From positions 1,364,001-1,428,000 of the forward strand of contig CAWBRV010000008.1 of assembly GCA_963791225.1 (NCBI GenBank): a stretch of DNA of 64,000 bases. The letters are read 5' to 3'. This stretch comes from PALSA-612 sp963791225 (GTDB taxonomy: Bacteria > Actinomycetota > Thermoleophilia > Gaiellales > Gaiellaceae). Each line of letters opens with the position of its first letter. Position 1 is the first letter of the stretch. The position numbers and the translations under genes were made by a program. The notes beneath the pieces are model-generated. The model was not told the DNA's origin. It was given only the letters and a program-made list of their open reading frames with translations, and searched no databases. Below are positions 50,375-58,229 of the stretch, piece after piece.

Positions 50375-50392
50375 GTGCAACCGCGGTTGCAC
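50375..50392. promoter_or_regulatory. Perfect palindromic operator of the chr operon
   Basis: GTGCAACCGCGGTTGCAC is an exact 18-base palindrome, 19 bases before the first gene of the ChrB-type operon. It is the expected kind of site for a dimeric repressor, perhaps the ChrB N-terminal protein itself. Confidence 0.65.
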
Positions 50393-50409
50393 AATCCATG
50401 TGGACGAGC

Positions 50410-51150
50410 TCAGAAGTCGAGCGACTCGCCGGGAGCGAGGACCCGCACCGTGACCTGGGGCGCGAGCTCGCGCGCGGCCGCGACGAACGCGTCGGCCGGC
50501 TCGCGGAGGAACCCGGCTCGACCCGTGCGGTAGAACGGCCGCAGCGTGCCCCAGTGGATCGGCACGGCGAGCCTCGGCCGCAGCAGGGTCAGCGCCTCGG
50601 CCGCGCCGCGAGGGTCGAGGTGTCCGGGGCCGATCGTCGCGCCCCAGCCCCAGATCGGGAGCAGTGCCAGGTCGAGGTCGGGGACGAGGTCGTCCATGCC
50701 GTCGAAGAGCCCGGTGTCGCCGGCGAAGAAGATGCGGGCGGAGCCGAGCACGGCGTAGCCGAGCGTCGCGTCGGAGCGGCCGGGGAGCGTTCGGCCGGGA
50801 TGGTTCGCGTGCGTCGCGCGGACCGTCACGGAGCCGAACGCGATCTCCTCTCCCTCGTCGACCTCGCGCACGTCGCGGAACCCGCGCCGCGCGACGACGC
50901 TACCGAGGCCGCGTGGGCAGACGACCGGCGTGTCGCGCGGCAGGCGGTCGAGCGATGGCAGGTCGAGGTGGTCCTGGTGGCCGTGCGAGATCAGCACGGC
51001 GTCGGGCTCGCCGTGCCCGGGGGCCGGCGACGCGCGCCGCAGATGTAGGACCCGGCGGCGGAGCAGCGGATCGGTGAGGAGCCGCACGCCGTCGAGCTCG
51101 ATCAGCGTCGTCGAGTGCCCGAGATACGAAAGGCGGCGAGGGTCGCTCAT
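50410..51150 (-). CDS. UlaG-like metallo-beta-lactamase-fold hydrolase
   Basis: 246 residues. MBL-fold with the metal motif LISHGHQDHLD (HxHxDH), YLGHSTTLIEL at the start, FFAGDTGLFDGM (metal Asp) and VPIHWGT (metal His). Typical of UlaG/YtnP-like enzymes that hydrolyse lactones or phosphodiesters. It ends before the chr operator, so is a separate unit, divergent to 51201. Confidence 0.85.
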   Translation of the reverse strand: MSDPRRLSYLGHSTTLIELDGVRLLTDPLLRRRVLHLRRASPAPGHGEPDAVLISHGHQDHLDLPSLDRLPRDTPVVCPRGLGSVVARRGFRDVREVDEGEEIAFGSVTVRATHANHPGRTLPGRSDATLGYAVLGSARIFFAGDTGLFDGMDDLVPDLDLALLPIWGWGATIGPGHLDPRGAAEALTLLRPRLAVPIHWGTLRPFYRTGRAGFLREPADAFVAAARELAPQVTVRVLAPGESLDF

Positions 51151-51200
51151 CCTGTTGGGATCATGCTCGGCCCCGGCTGCTTGTTACCGTCGGGCTCGCG

Positions 51201-53234
51201 ATGTCGGACCCACCGCCGCACGGCGAAACACCTGCCTGGAAGCCGCAGCGGCCGCGTTTCCGTCCCTTCCGGCTCCTGCTCTCGTGGCTGGTGGCCGCGG
51301 CGTCGCTCCTCGTCGCGGCGTATCTCGTGCCGGGGATCACCGTCCACGGTTTCGGGGGAGCGGTCGTCGCCTCCCTGCTCATAGCCGTCCTGAACGCGAT
51401 CGTGCCACCGATCGTCGCCGCGCTGCGGATTCCGTTCATGGCGCTGCTCGGGTTCTTCGTGGTGCTGCTCGTCGACGCCGCGCTGCTCGAGTTGGCGTCC
51501 GAGATCAGCCCGGATGCGATCAGCGTCGACAGCTTCGGCTGGGCGCTTGTCACGGCGCTCGTGGCGGCGGCCGTCGGCGTCGTGCTCGACGTCGCGTTCG
51601 GAACGAACGACGACGACACGTACTCGCTCCGCGTCGTCCAGCGAATCGCGAAGCGGCAGGGAGGGGTCACGACAGACATCCCGGGAATCATCTTCCTCGA
51701 GATCGACGGCCTCGCGCTCCCCGTGCTCCGGCGTGCCATGCGCGACGGAAGTGCGCCCACCCTGGCGGCGTGGCTGACGTCCGGCTCGCACCGGCTGGTC
51801 GAGTGGGAGCCCGATCTCTCCTCGCAGACCGGCGCCAGCCAGGCGGGGATCCTGCTCGGCTCGAACGACGACATCCCGGCCTTCCGCTGGGTGGACAAGG
51901 AGTCGGGGCGGGTCATCGCCTGCTCCGGTGTCGCCGACTGCGCCGAGATGGAGAAGGCGCGCGCGACCGGCATCGGGCTGCTGGTCAACGGTGGCGCGAG
52001 TCGCGCCAACCTGTTCTCCGGAGAGGCGGAGGAAACCATCCTGACATCGAGCCGGATCGGCGCCGAGAAGCGTGCCAACCCGGGCTACCGCGCGTTCTTC
52101 GCGAACGGGTTCAACGTCACCCGGACGCTCGTGCTCTTCGCCTGGGAGATCGTCCTCGAGTGGGCGGCGGCCTCGCGCGCGATCCGGCGCAACGTGCGAC
52201 CGCGCGGTCATCGGGGCGGTATGTACCCGCTGCTGCGGGCCGCGATGTGCGTCGTCGTCCGCGACCTGATCGTGTACGGCGTGCTCTCCGACATGATGCG
52301 CGGCCGTCCGGCCGTGTACGCGACGTTCTCGAGCTACGACGAGGTCGCCCACCATTCGGGGCTGGAACGGGCGGACACGATGGAGGCACTTCGCAAGCTC
52401 GACCAGCAGTTCGGGCGCATCGAGAAAGCCCGCCGCTATGCCGCACGGCCCTTTCGGCTCGTCGTGCTGTCCGACCACGGGCAGACCCAGGGAGCCACCT
52501 TCCTACAGCGGAACGGCTACTCGCTCGCCGACCTCGTCGAGCGCTCGCTCGAAGACGGGAACGTCCAGGGCATCGGCGGCGGGGACGAGCAGAACTCCAA
52601 GGCCACGCTCGCGCTGGCCGAGGCCACCGGCAAGAAGGCGAAGGAGGGCAAGCCGACGGAGAAGGGCGTCTCCGGGCGCCCCGTCGTCGTGCTCGGCTCC
52701 GGCAACCTCGGGCTCGTCTATCTCATGGACGAGCCGCGCCGGCTCACCCTGGAGGAGATCGACGAGCGGCACCCACGGTTGATCCCGGCGCTCCGCGAGC
52801 ATCCTCACGTCGGGTGGCTGCTCGTCCGCTCCGCCGAGCACGGTCCGGTCGCACTCGGGGGGCGCGGTACGCGCTATCTCGCGGATGGGCGGGTCGAAGG
52901 CGAGGATCCGCTCGCCAACTTCTCGCCGACCGCGCCGGCGCACCTCCTCCGCACCGACGGCTTCCCGCACGTCGGGGACATCATGGTCGGGAGCTTCTAT
53001 GACCCCGACCTCGACGAGGGCTGCGCGTTCGAGGAGCTGATCTCGTTCCACGGCGGGCTGGGCGGGCCGCAGACCCGGCCGTTCATCATGCACCCCGTCG
53101 AGCTGTCGCCGCCCATCGCGCCCATCGTCGGCGCCGCCGAGGTCCACGATGTGCTCGCCGGCTGGCGCCGGGAGCTCCAGGGCGACGACGCCGTGCCGGT
53201 GCGGGCCGCACCGGCCGTTCTCGCGGCGGGCTAG
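51201..53234 (+). CDS. Membrane-anchored phosphodiesterase/alkaline-phosphatase-fold protein
   Basis: 677 residues. Four hydrophobic helices near the N-terminus (about 25-140, LLLSWLVAAASLLVAAYLVPGI the first) of the phage-holin-4 type, then an alkaline-phosphatase-superfamily domain (about 155-640): metal Asp in IIFLEIDGLALPVL, the nucleophile-like Thr/Ser near SSQTGASQAGILLG, DEVAHHSGLE (metal Asp and His) and VVLSDHGQTQGATF (Asp-His pair). The layout resembles actinobacterial membrane type-I phosphodiesterase proteins. Substrate unknown; an envelope phosphoglycerol polymer is possible. Confidence 0.8.
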   Translation: MSDPPPHGETPAWKPQRPRFRPFRLLLSWLVAAASLLVAAYLVPGITVHGFGGAVVASLLIAVLNAIVPPIVAALRIPFMALLGFFVVLLVDAALLELASEISPDAISVDSFGWALVTALVAAAVGVVLDVAFGTNDDDTYSLRVVQRIAKRQGGVTTDIPGIIFLEIDGLALPVLRRAMRDGSAPTLAAWLTSGSHRLVEWEPDLSSQTGASQAGILLGSNDDIPAFRWVDKESGRVIACSGVADCAEMEKARATGIGLLVNGGASRANLFSGEAEETILTSSRIGAEKRANPGYRAFFANGFNVTRTLVLFAWEIVLEWAAASRAIRRNVRPRGHRGGMYPLLRAAMCVVVRDLIVYGVLSDMMRGRPAVYATFSSYDEVAHHSGLERADTMEALRKLDQQFGRIEKARRYAARPFRLVVLSDHGQTQGATFLQRNGYSLADLVERSLEDGNVQGIGGGDEQNSKATLALAEATGKKAKEGKPTEKGVSGRPVVVLGSGNLGLVYLMDEPRRLTLEEIDERHPRLIPALREHPHVGWLLVRSAEHGPVALGGRGTRYLADGRVEGEDPLANFSPTAPAHLLRTDGFPHVGDIMVGSFYDPDLDEGCAFEELISFHGGLGGPQTRPFIMHPVELSPPIAPIVGAAEVHDVLAGWRRELQGDDAVPVRAAPAVLAAG

Positions 53235-53269
53235 GCGCGACCTCGGCGGCCCGAGACGCCGCTCGTTGC

Positions 53270-54646
53270 ATGATGAGAGTGATGACTCGGCCCGAGCACG
53301 TGCGGCGGCGCCTGACCGGTGTGGCGGCCGGCCTCGTGCTGGTGTTCGCAGTCACGGGCGTGATCGAGCTCCTGAAGCCGCACGTGCCCGTCCTCAGCCT
53401 GGGCGTGCTCTACCTCTTCGCGGTGCTCCCGGTCGCCGTCTTCTGGGGGCTCCCCTACTCGATCGCGGTGTCGATCGAGTCCATGCTCGCCTACAACTTC
53501 TTCTTCCTCCCGCCGCTCTACACGCTCACGCTCCAGGACTCGCGGAACTGGTTCGCGCTCCTCGTCTTCCTCGTGACGGCGGTCGTCGTGAGCGAGCTCG
53601 CCGCGGGGCTGCGACGGCGCGCGACGGAGTCCGCGCTGCTGGCCGAGATCGCGACGTCGCTGCTCGCGCACGGAAGCCTCGATGCGCAGCTGGAGCAGCT
53701 CGCGCCCGAGGTGGCGCGGGCACTCCAGGCGGACCGGGCGCGGATCGACCTCGGCGACGCCCTGCGGCAGGGCGAGGGCGACTACGACTACCCCCTGGTC
53801 GCGGGCGCGAGGCGCGTCGGATCGATCGCGCTCGAGGGCCAGCACGCCGGAACGGCCGCGGCGCGGCGCCGGCTGCTCCCTGCGCTCGGCTCGCTCGTCG
53901 GCGTCGCGGTCGACCGTGAGCGGCTGGCGCAGGAGGCCGTCGAGGCCGAGGCGCTCCGGCGTAGCGACGCGCTGAAGACGGCCGTGCTCCGCGCCGTCAG
54001 CCACGACCTTCGCACCCCGCTGATGGCGATCCTCACGGCGGCCTCGGCGCTGGCCCGAAGAGACCTCCACCTCGATCCGAGTGACCGGACCGAGCTGCTC
54101 GGGACGATCCTCGCCGAGGCGGAGCGGCTCGACGGCCTCGTCGGAAACCTGCTCGACCTGTCGCGCCTGCAGGCTGGAGCGCTGCAGGCGGAACCGGCGC
54201 CGTGGGCGATCGACGACCTCGTCGGGCAGGCGCTCGGAGAGATGGGACGGAGGGCCGATCGGGTCGAGGTGTCGCTTCCCGATCACTCCCCGATCGCGAG
54301 TGTCGACGCCCGGCAGGTCGAGCGTGCGCTCGTCAACCTGATCGAGAACGCGCTCCAGTACTCGCCCGCGGACGAGCCCGTCCGGGTGTTGATCTCCTCG
54401 CACGGAACGCACGGCATCGTCCGCGTGATCGACCACGGGCCGGGCATCGAGAGCGACGAGGTCGAGAGGATCTTCGAGCCGTTCCACCGCGGTCGCGGCG
54501 CTGGCACGGTGCGGGGAGCAGGCCTCGGGCTCGCGATCGCGCGCGGATTCGCCGAGGCTAGCGGCGGCCGGGTGTCGGTCGAGTCCAGGGACGGCCAGGG
54601 TGCCACGTTCACGCTCGAGCTTCCGCTCGCGAAGGCCGAACCGTGA
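53270..54646 (+). CDS. kdpD: KdpD C-terminal-type sensor histidine kinase
   Basis: 458 residues. DUF4118 region with four membrane helices (about 17-110, ending FFFLPPLYTLTL), a weak GAF-like stretch, HisKA with the phosphoacceptor His (LRAVSHDLRTPLM, His about 245) and HATPase (NLIENALQYSPADEP, IDHGPGIESDE, GAGLGLAIARGF). It equals the second half of KdpD; the N-terminal half is made from a separate gene at 60303. It phosphorylates KdpE (overlapping stop/start) to control kdp expression when potassium is low. Confidence 0.85.
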   Translation: MMRVMTRPEHVRRRLTGVAAGLVLVFAVTGVIELLKPHVPVLSLGVLYLFAVLPVAVFWGLPYSIAVSIESMLAYNFFFLPPLYTLTLQDSRNWFALLVFLVTAVVVSELAAGLRRRATESALLAEIATSLLAHGSLDAQLEQLAPEVARALQADRARIDLGDALRQGEGDYDYPLVAGARRVGSIALEGQHAGTAAARRRLLPALGSLVGVAVDRERLAQEAVEAEALRRSDALKTAVLRAVSHDLRTPLMAILTAASALARRDLHLDPSDRTELLGTILAEAERLDGLVGNLLDLSRLQAGALQAEPAPWAIDDLVGQALGEMGRRADRVEVSLPDHSPIASVDARQVERALVNLIENALQYSPADEPVRVLISSHGTHGIVRVIDHGPGIESDEVERIFEPFHRGRGAGTVRGAGLGLAIARGFAEASGGRVSVESRDGQGATFTLELPLAKAEP

Positions 54647-55335
54647 CCGGACCCCGCATCCTCGTCGTCGACGACGAGCAGCAGATCCTCCGCGCCCTGC
54701 GGACGAGCCTGAAGGCTGCGGGCTACGAAGTGGAGACGGCTGACACGGCCGAGAGCGCGCTCGTCGCGGCGGCGATGCGCCCGCCGGAGGCGGTCATCCT
54801 CGACCTCGTGCTGCCGGACGGCTCGGGGACGGACGTGTGCCGGGAGCTGCGGACGTGGAGCTCGTCGCCGGTGATCGTGCTGTCGGCCGTCGGCGACGAG
54901 ACGGAGAAGGTGGCCGCGCTCGACGCCGGCGCCGACGACTACGTGACCAAGCCCGTCGGGATCGACGAGCTGCTGGCGAGGCTCCGGGCGGCGCTGCGGC
55001 GCGCGGGACCGCCGGGCGAGCCGGTCTTGCGCGTCGGCGAGCTCGAGGTCGACCTCGAGCGTCGCGAGGTCCGGATGGCGGGCTCCGCCGTCCACCTGAC
55101 GCCACACGAGTACGAGCTGCTGCGCTTCCTGGCCCGCAACCAGGGGAAGCTGCTCACGCACCGGATGATCCTCCAGGAGGTCTGGGGCCCGGGCTACGTG
55201 GACTCGAAGAACATCCTGCACGTCAACGTGTCGCAACTCCGGCGGAAGCTCGAGCCCGACCCGGCGCGGCCGCGCTACCTGCTCACCGAGCCGGGCGTCG
55301 GATACCGACTCGTTGACCCCGCAAGTCGCTCCTAG
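54643..55335 (+). CDS. kdpE: KdpE response regulator
   Basis: 230 residues. GTG overlaps the kinase stop. Receiver with VVDDEQQ, phosphoacceptor Asp in VILDLVLPDGSG (about 53), Ser in VLSAV and Lys in YVTKPV; OmpR-type winged helix with LTPHEYELLRFLARNQGKLLTHR in part and HVNVSQLRRKLE. Activates the kdp genes that start 120 bases downstream. Confidence 0.9.
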   Translation: MTGPRILVVDDEQQILRALRTSLKAAGYEVETADTAESALVAAAMRPPEAVILDLVLPDGSGTDVCRELRTWSSSPVIVLSAVGDETEKVAALDAGADDYVTKPVGIDELLARLRAALRRAGPPGEPVLRVGELEVDLERREVRMAGSAVHLTPHEYELLRFLARNQGKLLTHRMILQEVWGPGYVDSKNILHVNVSQLRRKLEPDPARPRYLLTEPGVGYRLVDPASRS

Positions 55336-55454
55336 AGCCGAACACTCGTCTTCAGAACTTCCGTAGACCGAGCGCCCGAACCTACAGGCGGCGTTCAGAC
55401 CACCGCTCCTAGCTTGGAGGCGTGAGGACAGCGAGATACGCAGAGGTCGTCTCG

Positions 55455-55748
55455 GTGCGCAAGCGAAAGTCGCTCGCGCGCTCGCTGGACGGAGTCGTCC
55501 GCAGCCTCGATCCCAAGCGCCTTCCCGGCGCGTCGCCGCTCAACCGGCGTGGCCTCTGGCTCTACGTGCCGGAGATCAAGACCCTGGCGAGGCGCGTCGG
55601 CGATCTCGACCGGCCGGCCTCCCCACATGGCCTGATGCTCGTGCGCAACCTGCTGACGGACGGCGGGAGTCCCCTCTACGACCGGGACCGCATCGACGAG
55701 CTCCCGGCGACGATCAGGCACATCCTCGAGGCGCTCGAGGCGCGCTGA
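55455..55748 (+). CDS. Hypothetical protein before the kdp structural genes
   Basis: 97 residues from the GTG at 55455 (GAGGT at 7 bases); a GTG at 55422 adds eleven. Soluble and basic, with the pattern LSRRGLWLYVPEIKTLARRVGDLD-like (here LNRRGLWLYVPEIKTLARRV), no known domain. Its stop overlaps the start of the next small gene by one base. Potentially a regulator or accessory protein of the kdp operon. Confidence 0.6.
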   Translation: MRKRKSLARSLDGVVRSLDPKRLPGASPLNRRGLWLYVPEIKTLARRVGDLDRPASPHGLMLVRNLLTDGGSPLYDRDRIDELPATIRHILEALEAR

Positions 55749-55831
55749 TGTACGACCTGGCCGCCATCGCGATCGCGCTCGCCTGCTTCGCCGTCATCTT
55801 CGCGCTCCTCTACATCCTGGACAGGGTCTAG
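55748..55831 (+). CDS. 27-residue membrane peptide of the kdp operon
   Basis: MYDLAAIAIALACFAVIFAL then LYILDRV: a single membrane helix with an acidic start. The ATG overlaps the upstream TGA. Tiny one-helix genes of this type commonly precede kdpF in actinobacterial kdp operons. Too short for most gene callers. Confidence 0.75.
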   Translation: MYDLAAIAIALACFAVIFALLYILDRV

Positions 55832-55835
55832 CGCG

Positions 55836-55925
55836 ATGACGGCCGCCGACGCATTCGGGCTCGCGATCTCGCTGCTCATCCTCGTGTATCTCGTCTACGC
55901 GCTCTTCCGCGGAGAGAAGCTTTAA
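55836..55925 (+). CDS. kdpF: KdpF subunit
   Basis: 29 residues with one membrane helix (FGLAISLLILVYLVYALFRG). Typical KdpF: ends with a basic LFRGEKL-like tail. It stabilises the KdpABC complex. It directly abuts the kdpA GTG (TAAGTG). Confidence 0.85.
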   Translation: MTAADAFGLAISLLILVYLVYALFRGEKL

Positions 55926-57626
55926 GTGGGATTCCAGGGCCCGGCGCAGATCATTGTCTACACGATCGTCCTGATCGCGCTCGCCTATCCGCTCGGCATG
56001 TACATGGCGCGCGTGTACAGCACGCTTGGCGCGCCGCGGATCCTGCGTGCGATCGAGGCCGTGTTCTACCGGCTCGTTCGCACCGACCCGCGTAAGGAGC
56101 AGGACTGGAAGAGCTACGGCTTCACGGTCGTCGTCTTCAGCATCCTCTTCTCGGGGGTCGTCTATGCGTTCCAGCGTCTCCAGGGGCACCTGTTCCTGAA
56201 CCCGGACAACCTCAAGGGCGTGCCGGCGCACCTGGCGCTGAACACGACCGCCAGCTTCGTCACGAACACGAACTGGCAGTACTACGGCGGCGAGTACACG
56301 ATGTCGTACTTGACGCAGATGGCCGCACTGGCCGTGCAGCAGTACGTGTCGGCTGCAGTCGGGATAGCGGTGCTCGTCGCAGTCATCCGCGGCATCGCGC
56401 GGCGCTCGTCGACCGAGCTCGGCAACTTCTGGGTCGATCTGTACCGGTCGCTCGTCTACGTCCTGCTGCCGCTGTCGCTGGTCCTCGCCGTGATCCTCGT
56501 CTCGCAGGGCGTGCCGCAGACGTTCAACGGTGCCGCCACCGCGCACACGGTCGAGGGGGCGACGCAGCTCATCGCCCGCGGCCCGGTCGCGCTCATGATC
56601 GCGATCAAGCAGCTCGGCACGAACGGCGGCGGCTTCTACAACTCGAACTCGGCCGTGCCGTTCGAGAACCCGAACGGGATCACGAACTTCCTCGAGATGC
56701 TCTCGATCCTGCTGATCCCGGCCGCGTGTGTCTTCATGTTCGGGAAGATGGTGCTGGCGCGCCGGCACGCGACGATGGTGCTCGCCGCCATGGTCGCCGT
56801 GTTCGCGATCGGCGTCAGCGTCGCCTACACGGCCGAGCAGCACGGCTCGGCGGTGCTGCGCTCGTCCGGTGTGAATCTCGCCAACAGCAGCAGCCAGGCG
56901 GGCGGGAACATGCAGGACAAGGAGGTGCGCTTCGGCCAGGCTGCGACGGCCAACTGGGCCACCGCGACGAGCGACGCCTCGAACGGCTCCGTCAACGGCG
57001 GCTTCGACGCCATGACGCCTGCCGGCGGCGCCGTGCCGCTGATCAACCTCTTCCTCGGCGAGGTGATCTTCGGCGGAGTCGGGTCGGGCCTCTACGGCAT
57101 GTTCTTCTACATCGTCATCGCCATCTTCGTCGCCGGGCTGATGGTCGGCCGCACGCCTGAGTGGCTGGGCAAGAAGATCGAGGCGAGAGAGATCAAGTAC
57201 GCCGCGCTCGGCGCGCTCTTCGTCCCGACGATGGTGCTGACCATGGCCGCGGTCGCGATCGTGACGAAGGCCGGCCTGGCGTCGATCTTCAACCCCGGTG
57301 TCCATGGCTTCACTGAGACGCTGTACGCCTACGACTCGCAGTCGAACAACAACGGCAGCGCCTTCGCCGGCTACGGGCTGACCAACTTCTCCGCCGAGTT
57401 CGGCGCCGTTGCGCTCTACCTCGGACGGTTCGTGCCCATGCTCGCCGCGCTGGCGCTCGCCGGCTCCCTCGCAAAGAAGAAGATCGTCCCGGCCTCGGCC
57501 GGCACGTTCCGCACCGACGGCGCCACGTTCGTCGTGCTCCTCATCGGAGTGATCGCGCTGACCGCCGGTCTGATGATCCTGCCCGCGCTGACCCTGGGGC
57601 CGATCGTCGAAGGGCTGATGCACTGA
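55926..57626 (+). CDS. kdpA: Potassium-transporting ATPase subunit KdpA
   Basis: 566 residues, usual length. The potassium-translocating subunit with about ten membrane helices and four selectivity-filter-type loops, including TNGGGFYNSNSAVPFENPNG. The GTG start follows the kdpF stop directly; GGAGAG lies inside the end of kdpF. Confidence 0.95.
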   Translation: MGFQGPAQIIVYTIVLIALAYPLGMYMARVYSTLGAPRILRAIEAVFYRLVRTDPRKEQDWKSYGFTVVVFSILFSGVVYAFQRLQGHLFLNPDNLKGVPAHLALNTTASFVTNTNWQYYGGEYTMSYLTQMAALAVQQYVSAAVGIAVLVAVIRGIARRSSTELGNFWVDLYRSLVYVLLPLSLVLAVILVSQGVPQTFNGAATAHTVEGATQLIARGPVALMIAIKQLGTNGGGFYNSNSAVPFENPNGITNFLEMLSILLIPAACVFMFGKMVLARRHATMVLAAMVAVFAIGVSVAYTAEQHGSAVLRSSGVNLANSSSQAGGNMQDKEVRFGQAATANWATATSDASNGSVNGGFDAMTPAGGAVPLINLFLGEVIFGGVGSGLYGMFFYIVIAIFVAGLMVGRTPEWLGKKIEAREIKYAALGALFVPTMVLTMAAVAIVTKAGLASIFNPGVHGFTETLYAYDSQSNNNGSAFAGYGLTNFSAEFGAVALYLGRFVPMLAALALAGSLAKKKIVPASAGTFRTDGATFVVLLIGVIALTAGLMILPALTLGPIVEGLMH

Positions 57627-58225
57627 TGGACAAGGTCGTGCGCAACGTCGTTAGCTCCGTGGTCGCGATCGTCGTCATCACGGCCGTGTTCGGCTTCGCC
57701 TTCCCTGCCCTGATGACCGGCTTCTCGCAGCTCGCCTTCGACCACGAGGCGAACGGCAGCCTGATCACGAAGAACGGCAAGGTCGTCGGCTCGGAGCTCG
57801 CGGCTCAGGGGTTCACGAGGCCGCAGTACTTCCACGAGCGGCCGTCGGCGACTTCGCCCGCGTACAACGCCGACGGGACGACGTTCTCGAACCTCGGCCC
57901 GACGAGCGCCGCGCTCCAGAAGCAGGTCCGGGACGCGATCGCCGCGATCCTCAAGCTCGAGCGGCCGTACAACCCGGGTCTGACCGTCCACGACATCCCC
58001 GTCGACGCCGTGACGACGTCCGGCTCGGGGATCGATCCCGACATCACTCCCGCCAACGCGCAGCTCCAGTCGCGGCGCGTCGCCGCGGTCAGGCACATGA
58101 GCCTCGACCAGGTCGAGCAGCTCATCTCGGACAACACGGACGACCGCGCGCTCGGCTTTCTCGGCGAGGTGGGCGTCAACGTTCTGAAGCTCAACCTCGC
58201 CCTCGACAACGCCCAGGGGAAGTAA
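57626..58225 (+). CDS. kdpC: Potassium-transporting ATPase subunit KdpC
   Basis: 199 residues, one N-terminal helix (VVAIVVITAVFGFAFPALMTG) and a periplasmic/external domain with YFHERPSAT and SGSGIDPDITPANAQLQ, all classic KdpC. It overlaps kdpA by one base. It stands before kdpB, not after it as in most organisms. Confidence 0.95.
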   Translation: MDKVVRNVVSSVVAIVVITAVFGFAFPALMTGFSQLAFDHEANGSLITKNGKVVGSELAAQGFTRPQYFHERPSATSPAYNADGTTFSNLGPTSAALQKQVRDAIAAILKLERPYNPGLTVHDIPVDAVTTSGSGIDPDITPANAQLQSRRVAAVRHMSLDQVEQLISDNTDDRALGFLGEVGVNVLKLNLALDNAQGK

Positions 58226-58229
58226 GGAC

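Noticed and set aside
55794..57623. A 609-codon minus-strand frame opposite kdpA
   Set aside because: No recognisable domain; kdpA on the plus strand is certain.
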